Source: Piscinibacter sp050175855
GTDB lineage: Bacteria > Pseudomonadota > Gammaproteobacteria > Burkholderiales > Burkholderiaceae_C
Direction of reading: 5' to 3'
DNA length: 6,621 nt
Assembly: GCF_050175855.1 (NCBI RefSeq)
Contig: NZ_JBFXIO010000300.1
Coordinates: 1 to 6,621 of the forward strand
Shown: positions 1 through 4,780 of the stretch, piece by piece
Layout: each line of letters starts with the position of its first letter
Numbering within the stretch: the stretch's first letter is position 1
Translations under genes and position numbers: made by a program
Notes under the pieces: model-generated
What the model was told of the DNA's origin: nothing
What the model saw: only the letters and a program-made list of their open reading frames with translations
Databases searched by the model: none

Positions 1-2
1 GC

Positions 3-899
3 AACTACCACTGCCGGCAGTGCGGCCCGGGTGGCGGCTTCAAGCTGCTGCAGGCCGTGCGGGGCGTGGACTTCCATGCCGCCCTGTGCGAGGTGGAACG
101 TTGCCTGGGCATGCTGCCGGCGGCGGCAGCCAGCGAAGCCGGTGCCCCAGCGGCGCCGGGAGAGCGCATGCGTCGGCTGGTGCAGCGCATCTGGGACGAG
201 GCGCGGCCGGTGGTGGCCGGCGACGAAGTCGACCGCTACCTGAGCGGGCGCGGGCTGACCCTGCATCGGCATCCGCCGGTGCTGCGGTTCCACCCGTCGC
301 TCGGCTACTTCGAGAAGGGTGCGGACGGCAAGTCGCGGCAGATCGCGGCCTACCCGGCCATGCTGGCGCTGATCCAGGCGCCGGATGGTCAGGCCGTGAC
401 GCTGCACCGGACCTACCTGCGCGATGGCCGAAAGCTCGACGCCGCCGACGCGAAGAAGGTGCTCTCCGCGGGCATCCACGGTGCTGCCGTGCGCCTGTTC
501 GACGCCGGCGCGCAGCTCGCGCTGTGCGAAGGCATCGAGACCGCCCTGGCGGTGCACCTGGCCACCGGCAAGCCCGTGTGGGCCGGCATCAGCGCCGGCA
601 ACCTGGAGAAGCTCTGGGTACCGGACACCGTGCGCGAGGTCTGCATCTATGCGGACAACGACGCCAGCGGCGACTTCGCCGGCCAGTGTTTCGCCTACGC
701 GCTCGCGCGGCGGCTGAAGCGGGAGGAGAAGACCACCGGCCCGCGCCAGGTGCGGGTGTTCGTGCCGCGCCATGCGGGCACGGACTGGGCCGATGTTTGG
801 TGCCAGCGTGCCACCGGCCCCGACCAGGGCCGGGGACAGGCGACCGCATCGTCGTCGGCCGACCGGGCCTCGGGCAACCGGGTGGCCCTCGGTGGCTGA
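3..899 (+). CDS. Toprim-domain primase of a conjugative element, 5' end outside window
   Basis: This is the C-terminal part (298 codons) of a DNA primase-like protein; its start lies before the window. It opens with a zinc-ribbon remnant, YHCRQCGPGGG, whose two cysteines (residues 4 and 7 of the visible part) would be the second half of a CHC2-type zinc site; the first half is off the window. Residues 120-165 hold a typical strand-rich linker (TLHRTYLRDGRK). The Toprim fold follows at about 170-255: the catalytic glutamate in CEGIETAL (E176) and the D-x-D pair in YADNDASG (D218 and D220), ending in VFVP...GTDWADVW. Known Toprim primases of ICEs and phages synthesise primers for replication or for complementary-strand synthesis after transfer. 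The gene ends with TGA and is followed 20 bp later by an intrinsic terminator, so it closes an upstream operon. Family assignment is firm; the exact role in this element is inferred. Confidence 0.9.
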   Translation, partial: NYHCRQCGPGGGFKLLQAVRGVDFHAALCEVERCLGMLPAAAASEAGAPAAPGERMRRLVQRIWDEARPVVAGDEVDRYLSGRGLTLHRHPPVLRFHPSLGYFEKGADGKSRQIAAYPAMLALIQAPDGQAVTLHRTYLRDGRKLDAADAKKVLSAGIHGAAVRLFDAGAQLALCEGIETALAVHLATGKPVWAGISAGNLEKLWVPDTVREVCIYADNDASGDFAGQCFAYALARRLKREEKTTGPRQVRVFVPRHAGTDWADVWCQRATGPDQGRGQATASSSADRASGNRVALGG

Positions 900-919
900 G
901 GCAGAGGTCATGGAGCTTG

Positions 920-956
920 GGGTGCGGCGAGCCACGGCGGGCCGCACCCGCTTTTT
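920..956 (+). terminator. Rho-independent terminator after the primase gene
   Basis: A perfect 9-bp inverted repeat, GGGTGCGGC (920-928) and GCCGCACCC (941-949), is separated by a 12-nt loop. Two bases later comes a run of five T (952-956). The GC-rich stem, the T-tract and the place 20 bp after the primase stop codon fit an intrinsic terminator, separating the primase operon from the DUF932 gene. Confidence 0.8.
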
Positions 957-1314
957 CGGCGGCACTGGACGGGTCGGCGCATGCCCTGCGCCACGACCTG
1001 CCGGTGCCGGCGAAAAGGTCAGGCGCCGTCGGCAATGCGGCCGGCGCGCTCCCCTCGTCGTTTCCCGACTGGTAGCTGCCAGACCAGGTGACGCCCAACG
1101 GCGCCACGAAGGCAGCCCTGGAGATCCCGCGCGACCGATGGCGACACCCGTGTCACCGACGTCGCGCCCCTACCTCGCCGATGCATCGCCAATTCCACCC
1201 AGGACGCGCTGCATGCGGCGAGTTGTCGTCGTCAACCCACTGCGGGGACCCGTGCCCCGACGTGGGCCGTGCCGTCCCCGCTTCTCACCCACCCCAACCC
1301 GATTGGAGAAAGTC
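957..1314 (+). other. Noncoding leader of the DUF932 gene, rich in inverted repeats
   Basis: About 360 bp without a credible gene; open frames crossing it look like non-native translation (Arg/Pro/Ala-rich, with no recognisable domain). Several symmetric elements are visible. GACCT (995-999) pairs with AGGTC (1016-1020) around a GCCGG-TG-CCGGC core. GACAC-CC-GTGTC is a near-palindrome at 1143-1154. CGATGCATCG is a perfect 10-bp palindrome at 1179-1188. GCGGGGAC (1242-1249) pairs with GTCCCCGC (1274-1281) across 24 nt, with GCCC/GGGC able to pair inside. I found no convincing sigma70 -35/-10 pair. The last hairpin sits about 24 bp before the ribosome binding site, so it could affect translation or mRNA stability. 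Function is not established. Confidence 0.5.
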
Positions 1315-2379
1315 ATGAAGAGCGGACGTACCCTCGTGAGCCTGGCCCAGGAACTGGAGCGCCAGCTGCACTCGAAGAAGGACCTGATCGTGCCGTCGCA
1401 GCTGGTGCATCACAGCACCGGCGACGACGGCCAGACGCACATCATCGTCAACGAAGCCGGCAACCCGGTGCGCTACGGCGTCACGCCGCTGGCGCGCCGC
1501 CAGCTGGCCGACAAGCTGAAGATCCCGCACGCTTACTTCGAGCGCATGCGCGAAGAGCAACCGGTGCTGCTGGACCGCAACGTCAACACCTGGCTGCAGA
1601 GCGAGGACGACCGGCGCATGCTGCGCACCCTGGACGGCCAGCTGCGCGCGGTGCTGTCGGACCGCTACCGCCGGCTCGACAACTTCGACCTCGCCGAGAG
1701 CGTGCTGCCCATCCTGCAGCAGCTGCCCGACGTGCGTTTCGAGTCGGTCGAGCTGACCGAGACGCGCATGTACCTGAAGTGCATCACCTCGCGCCTGACC
1801 TACGAGATGGCGCCGGGCGACGTGGTGCAGGCCGGCGTGGTGATCTCGAATTCCGAGGTCGGCCAGGGCACGCTGTCGGTGCAGCCGCTGCTGTACCGGC
1901 TGGTCTGCCGCAACGGCCTGATCGCGGCCGACCGGTCGCTGCGCAAGACGCATGTGGGCCGTTCGCTCGGCACCGAGGACGAGGGCCTGCAGGTCTACCA
2001 GGACGACACCCTGCGTGCCGACGACAAGGCCTTCTTCCTGAAGGTGCGCGACGTGGTGCAGGCGGCGGTGTCGGAGGCGAGCTTCCGGCAGACGGCGCAG
2101 AAGCTGCAGAAGACGCTGAGGATCCCCCTCGTCGGCGACCCGGTGAAGACGGTCGAGGTTCTGGCCCAGCGCTACACGCTCAACGATGTCGAGCGCTCGG
2201 GCGTGTTGCGGCACCTGATCACCGAGGGTGAGCTCTCGGGCTACGGGCTGGTCAATGCGGTGACGCACTACAGCCAGGAGATCGACGACTACGACCGCGC
2301 CACGGAGTTCGAGGCGCTGGGCGGCAAGCTGATCGAGCTCGGCACCGCCGAGTGGAAGGGCCTGGCCGAAGCAATCTGA
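1315..2379 (+). CDS. DUF932 family (phage/plasmid-like) protein
   Basis: A 354-residue protein matching the DUF932 family, common on plasmids, phages and ICEs and without an established biochemical function. Recognisable stretches are GVTPLARRQLADKLKIPHAYFERM (the first part, residues 55-78, lies in the conserved N-terminal half), LSDRYRRLDN (114-123), and the core GVVISNSEVGQGTLSVQPLL (174-193), followed by YRLVCRNGL (194-202). Its length is usual for the family. The ATG at 1315 is chosen because GGAG at 1305-1308 lies six bases upstream and because the protein starts there with family-like sequence; the same frame is open back to 772, but that extension is Arg/Pro-rich and overlaps the primase gene and terminator. 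It stands alone as a transcription unit: terminator and long leader before it, a strong hairpin after it. A role in replication or DNA processing of the element is a guess from neighbours. Confidence 0.9.
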   Translation: MKSGRTLVSLAQELERQLHSKKDLIVPSQLVHHSTGDDGQTHIIVNEAGNPVRYGVTPLARRQLADKLKIPHAYFERMREEQPVLLDRNVNTWLQSEDDRRMLRTLDGQLRAVLSDRYRRLDNFDLAESVLPILQQLPDVRFESVELTETRMYLKCITSRLTYEMAPGDVVQAGVVISNSEVGQGTLSVQPLLYRLVCRNGLIAADRSLRKTHVGRSLGTEDEGLQVYQDDTLRADDKAFFLKVRDVVQAAVSEASFRQTAQKLQKTLRIPLVGDPVKTVEVLAQRYTLNDVERSGVLRHLITEGELSGYGLVNAVTHYSQEIDDYDRATEFEALGGKLIELGTAEWKGLAEAI

Positions 2380-2399
2380 GCACGGCCTGAGCAGGCAGT

Positions 2400-2446
2400 C
2401 CGGCACGACGGCGAGCGGGGGTAACCCCGTTCGCCGACCGTGCCGG
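2400..2446 (+). terminator. Long GNRA-capped hairpin downstream of the DUF932 gene, no T-tract
   Basis: Twenty bp after the DUF932 stop there is a near-perfect 47-nt hairpin. The outer stem is CCGGCACG (2400-2407) with CGTGCCGG (2439-2446), then a small 1x2 internal loop. The inner 12-bp stem, CGGCGAGCGGGG (2409-2420) with CCCCGTTCGCCG (2425-2436), has a single G-U pair. The loop is GTAA (GUAA in RNA), a GNRA-type tetraloop. No T-run follows, so it is not a textbook intrinsic terminator; it may be a 3'-end stabiliser or a weak or factor-assisted terminator. A second possible stem, GGCGCC/GGCGCC (2445-2450 and 2461-2466), follows. Confidence 0.55.
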
Positions 2447-2519
2447 CGCCGACGTTGCACGGCGCCCCGACAAGGGCGTCGTTCACGCCGCACGTCGACT
2501 CATGCGGTCGCGCTCACGC

Positions 2520-2557
2520 ATTCGCCGGAATTCGCCAGGGCTTGCGAGTGGCAATTC
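2520..2557. repeat. Direct and inverted repeats, possible operator upstream of the flhDC-like genes
   Basis: ATTCGCC occurs twice, starting at 2520 and 2530, exactly 10 bp apart, one helical turn. The second copy also belongs to an imperfect inverted repeat: GAATT-c-GCCA (2528-2537) against TGGC-AATTC (2549-2557), nine base pairs with one unpaired base. It lies about 30-70 bp upstream of the candidate -35 box at 2589, where activator sites are often found. The binding protein, if any, is unknown. Confidence 0.35.
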
Positions 2558-2588
2558 GGTAAGCAGATGCATAGGCCCGCGCTGCCCA

Positions 2589-2618
2589 TTGAAGTCGACC
2601 TGTCGCCCACCCTATGCT
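2589..2618 (+). promoter_or_regulatory. Candidate sigma70-type promoter for the flhD-flhC-like operon
   Basis: TTGAAG (2589-2594, four of six consensus bases) and TATGCT (2613-2618, four of six) are separated by 18 bp. Transcription would start near 2625, leaving a leader of about 107 nt before the flhD-like start. The position is reasonable and no better match was seen in this gap, but a 4/6 plus 4/6 match is not strong in isolation. Confidence 0.4.
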
Positions 2619-2731
2619 GGCCGCACAGCGCCGGAACCCTTCCTTCAGCCACCGCAACACGACCCGCATCCACCGACCAACCCCTCCACCCTGCCCTGCA
2701 CGGGCTCGTGGTCCCCACGCGAGGACGCACC

Positions 2732-3037
2732 ATGAACCAGGTCCAGCTCTCCGATGTGCAGATCGCCAACCTGACCCTGCTGCTCACCATCCGCGACGGC
2801 ATCCTCCACGACCGCACGGCCGCGTGCTGCCGCTTCTCGCTCGACGCGACCCAGGCCGAGCGGCTCGGCACCATGAGCGTCCAGCAGCTGATGGCCATCG
2901 TGGCCAACCTGGGCGACGCCACGCTCTTCCCGCCGCGCCGCGACCTGGTCAGCCTGCTCGACACACCGCTGCCGCTGGTGCGACCGCTGGCCGCGGTCCA
3001 CGCCCCCCGCCATGTCACGGCCAGTTCGCCAGCCTGA
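2732..3037 (+). CDS. FlhD-like transcriptional regulator subunit
   Basis: A 101-residue protein resembling FlhD, the partner of FlhC in the FlhD4C2 activator. Residues 8-69 line up by eye with E. coli FlhD: DVQIANLTLLLTIRDGILHD matches the DINLSYLLLAQRLIVQD region, followed by the F-R-L-like CCRFSLDATQAERLGTMSVQQLMAIV against MFRLGINEEMATTLAALTLPQMVKL. It is slightly shorter than the bacterial flagellar protein (about 116-119 residues), lacking the C-terminal tail. The ATG at 2732 has GAGGA at 2721-2725 six bases upstream. An FlhC-like gene follows 24 bp downstream in the same direction. There are no flagellar genes here; in mobile elements FlhDC relatives (SetCD of SXT/R391, AcaCD of IncC plasmids) switch on conjugation genes, so that role is inferred. 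Annotation pipelines may call it a flagellar regulator, which would mislead. Confidence 0.85.
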   Translation: MNQVQLSDVQIANLTLLLTIRDGILHDRTAACCRFSLDATQAERLGTMSVQQLMAIVANLGDATLFPPRRDLVSLLDTPLPLVRPLAAVHAPRHVTASSPA

Positions 3038-3061
3038 CGCTCAGTTTCCCGGTCGGACGAC

Positions 3062-3721
3062 ATGCAGTCGCGGGTCGATCGTCAGTTGCGCGCCCTGGCA
3101 CTGGCCAAAGCCTGCGCGGCCTGCGGTGCACGCGTGCGCACCATCGGCCATCTGACGGGCCTGCCACCCCGCGAGGCGCTGCGCCTGCTCTTCCCGGACC
3201 GCATGGCCGTGCCTCGAGGGCGCTCGCCGGACTCGCCGGAGTGGTACCACGGCGCCAACCTGCTCCACCGCGCCGAGGCCTCGATCGTCGTGGCCCTGTA
3301 TCGCCGCCTGCGAGACGCCGACTTCCCTGCGGGTGAAGCTCTCGTCGGCGCCTACCGCCACTACGTCGGCATCTGCCAGCCGCCGCACCGCATCAGCTTC
3401 GACCGCGCCTTCGATCTGGCCGCGCACACGGACGGCCTGTGGCTCACCGACTCGAGGAGCTTCTCGCTCGTCACCTGCCCGACCTGCCACAGCGAGTTCC
3501 TGGCGGCCTACGGCTCGGTGGCCCGCTCGAACGACCACTGCCCGTTCTGCAAGCTGGTACAGCGATATGGGACGGACCCGAGGGTGCAGGGGGCGTTTCC
3601 GGTGCAGCCGCTGGCTGCGCCGAGTGCGGAGCAGTTGGGGATGCTCGTCCTGCTGCAGCGTTCCTTTGGCTCGTCGACGGGGCAGGCTGGCACGTCCTCG
3701 ACGAGCGAAAGCCAGACTTGA
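3062..3721 (+). CDS. FlhC-like transcriptional regulator subunit
   Basis: A 219-residue relative of FlhC, the DNA-contacting zinc-binding partner of FlhD. The N-terminal helical part reads LALAKACAACGARVRTIGHL and resembles the LAMELITLGARLQMLE region of E. coli FlhC. The middle (about 55-130) includes SPEWYHGANLLHRAEASIVV and LVGAYRHYVGICQ, comparable to STDWFMTWEQNVHASMF and VIKAYRLYLEQC. The zinc site is intact: CPTC (C139, C142) and CPFC (C160, C163). It is longer than E. coli FlhC (192); the last 40-50 residues are Ala/Ser/Thr-rich and probably disordered. The ATG at 3062 has only a weak ribosome site (GGA at 3056-3058), so translation may be coupled to the flhD-like gene 24 bp upstream. 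It converges with the XRE gene. With its FlhD-like neighbour it probably forms the element's transfer activator (inference from SetCD/AcaCD). Confidence 0.88.
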   Translation: MQSRVDRQLRALALAKACAACGARVRTIGHLTGLPPREALRLLFPDRMAVPRGRSPDSPEWYHGANLLHRAEASIVVALYRRLRDADFPAGEALVGAYRHYVGICQPPHRISFDRAFDLAAHTDGLWLTDSRSFSLVTCPTCHSEFLAAYGSVARSNDHCPFCKLVQRYGTDPRVQGAFPVQPLAAPSAEQLGMLVLLQRSFGSSTGQAGTSSTSESQT

Positions 3722-3821
3722 GCCGATCGGTTCGCAGCAGGACCTTCACTGTCGGATGGCGATGCGAGATACAGAGGAAGCAATTCCGATCTGGCGTGGA
3801 CGGCACAGCGTCCTACTTGCA

Positions 3822-4532
3822 TCACAAGCGGATGCCGCCGGACTTCGGTGTCGCAAACTGGTCCGGCTCCTTGCCCAGCGGGAAAGCGACAACGTACAGA
3901 ACGCTTACCGGCATCGGCTTGGCATCGGGGTCGGTTCCCCACTTCACCTGCATCTTGCGTTCGGCATAGCGCAATGACACGCCGAGCGCCTTCAGGCCAT
4001 CGATGCGGGACTGCAGTTCGTCGTACACCTCGAACTTGGTCGACTCGGTGTAGAGGTCCGCGCAGTCACGGTACTCCCTGAAGTAGTCCACCAATCCGGC
4101 GAACGCCTCGTCCGCCTCCCGCTCGAGCTCGAACCCAGGCTCCGACAGATCCATCATGTGAGCTTCCGTGAGCTTGGCCAACTGCTTCCCCGTCGTCAGC
4201 GGGAGTGCAGTCAAGGTGACGTGTTCGCGATCGAACCTTGCCTTCTGTGCCTTGAGCTCCTCTTCCGTCGGGATCGCGAAAGGCTTGTTCAGTACATCCA
4301 GATCCTCGAACTCGAACGCACCGGCCAGAGCCCTTCGCGTGTCCAGGCTGGCCGCCAGGCCCTGTTCGACCCGCTGGATCGTGCGGACGTTGAGCCCGGA
4401 GATTTCAGCCAACTGCTCCTGAGACCACTGGCGCATCTCTCGGAAGAGCCGCACGCACAGGCCGAGTTCGGCCGGGGTCAGCAGGCGAGCGGTCGTCACT
4501 CTTTCGGCGGTGTCAATCACAAGGTTCTCCAT
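3822..4532 (-). CDS. XRE-family helix-turn-helix regulator
   Basis: A 236-residue protein with a clear Cro/CI-type helix-turn-helix at residues 21-73 (AELGLCVRLFREMRQWSQEQ, then LAEISGLNVRTIQRVEQG). The remaining 160 residues form a domain I do not recognise: mostly helical and acidic to about 180 (DEAFAGLVDYFREYRDCADL), then strand-like toward the end (VSVLYVVAFPLG, 209-220). No Ser-Lys S24/LexA peptidase motif was seen, so SOS-type self-cleavage as in SetR of SXT is not indicated. The ATG at 4532 is preferred because the protein begins just before the HTH; the frame extends to a GTG at 4637 and an ATG at 4610, but that extension would run through the promoter and repeats described below. 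No good ribosome site is visible at 4532. By-eye GC is about 57% over 4141-4320, against about 70% in part of the DUF932 gene, suggesting a separate origin. Whether it activates or represses is unknown. Confidence 0.85.
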   Translation of the reverse strand: MENLVIDTAERVTTARLLTPAELGLCVRLFREMRQWSQEQLAEISGLNVRTIQRVEQGLAASLDTRRALAGAFEFEDLDVLNKPFAIPTEEELKAQKARFDREHVTLTALPLTTGKQLAKLTEAHMMDLSEPGFELEREADEAFAGLVDYFREYRDCADLYTESTKFEVYDELQSRIDGLKALGVSLRYAERKMQVKWGTDPDAKPMPVSVLYVVAFPLGKEPDQFATPKSGGIRL

Positions 4533-4553
4533 GGTAGGACATCGATGGCATGC

Positions 4554-4582
4554 AGTATCGAAAGCACCGACGGCGCTGACCA
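4554..4582 (-). promoter_or_regulatory. Candidate promoter of the XRE regulator gene
   Basis: On the minus strand, TGGTCA (at 4577-4582, four of six -35 bases) and GATACT (at 4554-4559, four of six -10 bases) are 17 bp apart. Transcription would begin near 4547, about 15 nt before the ATG at 4532. The 11-bp tandem repeat lies directly against the -35 box, as activator sites often do. The match is moderate. Confidence 0.42.
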
Positions 4583-4604
4583 CGACAGCAGCCCGACAGC
4601 AGCC
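4583..4604. repeat. Perfect 11-bp tandem repeat, two copies, likely regulatory
   Basis: CGACAGCAGCC is present at 4583-4593 and again at 4594-4604 with no spacer. The 11-bp period is close to one turn of the helix, so two protein monomers could sit on the same face. It abuts the candidate XRE -35 box on one side and the 12-bp palindrome on the other. It could be an operator or an iteron-like site; chance slippage duplication is an alternative. Confidence 0.5.
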
Positions 4605-4615
4605 CGCCATGGCGG
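4604..4615. repeat. 12-bp palindrome CCGCCATGGCGG, possible operator
   Basis: CCGCCATGGCGG is its own reverse complement. It shares one base with the end of the tandem repeat, lying between the XRE gene and the relaxase gene. A dimeric regulator such as the XRE protein could bind it; this is inferred from symmetry and position only. Confidence 0.4.
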
Positions 4616-4780
4616 TGTATGAACGCGGACGACGCACGCCCGATGTCGACCGCCAGCGATGTCGGATCAGGCCTGCCGCCGACGCCTGGTGTCGAAAGCC
4701 GTGCCCGAGAGTGATCCTTTCAGGTGTCGGCGTTCAACCGTGTCCATCAACATGGCCGCGGGTGCTCGCCTGCAATCGCC

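Larger units (their letters stand above)
2447..2731 (+). other. Noncoding region upstream of the flhD-like gene
   Basis: No credible gene lies here; the frame of the flhD-like gene stays open back to 2567, but the extension has no recognisable domain. Visible elements are a small hairpin (GGCGT 2475-2479 with ACGCC 2485-2489), the direct repeat ATTCGCC at 2520-2526 and 2530-2536 (10-bp period), an imperfect inverted repeat at 2528-2557, and the candidate promoter at 2589-2618. The leader from the promoter to the start codon would be just over 100 nt and is C-rich and G-poor, as Rho-loading regions often are. Confidence 0.45.
4533..4780. other. Divergent control region between XRE and relaxase genes
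   Basis: About 250 bp carrying the XRE candidate promoter, the tandem repeat and palindrome, and three copies of CGATGTC: direct at 4641 and 4657, inverted at 4538-4544. GGTGTCG occurs at 4688-4694 and 4723-4729, and GAAAG (4694-4698) can pair with CTTTC (4717-4721). No convincing promoter toward the relaxase gene was found. Regions just upstream of relaxase genes often hold the origin of transfer, so oriT could be here, but no nic-site sequence was recognised. Confidence 0.4.

Noticed and set aside
20..1075. A 351-codon plus-strand frame overlapping the primase gene
   Set aside because: Arg/Ala/Gly-rich shadow frame; the Toprim motifs are in the other frame.
772..1314. Upstream extension of the DUF932 frame to 772
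   Set aside because: It overlaps the primase gene and the terminator, is Arg/Pro-rich without domain content, and a good ribosome site exists at 1315.
1285..2493. A 402-codon open frame on the minus strand opposite the DUF932 gene
   Set aside because: It is rich in Leu, Val, His, Arg and Gln as expected from the antisense of a GC-rich gene, and the plus-strand DUF932 protein is clearly the real one.
3798..3813. Possible bidirectional terminator between the flhC-like and XRE genes
   Set aside because: Only a five-pair stem (GGACG/CGTCC) and no T-run; too weak to call.
4583..4604. CRISPR-like or iteron array
   Set aside because: Only two 11-bp copies with no spacers; no further copies nearby.
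4533..4637. N-terminal extension of the XRE protein to the GTG at 4637 or ATG at 4610
   Set aside because: The added residues look nothing like an HTH protein start and would cover the candidate promoter, tandem repeat and palindrome. Not fully excluded, since no ribosome site is visible at 4532.
4605..4660. Promoter toward the relaxase gene around TATGAA (4617-4622)
   Set aside because: No acceptable -35 box lies 16-18 bp upstream.
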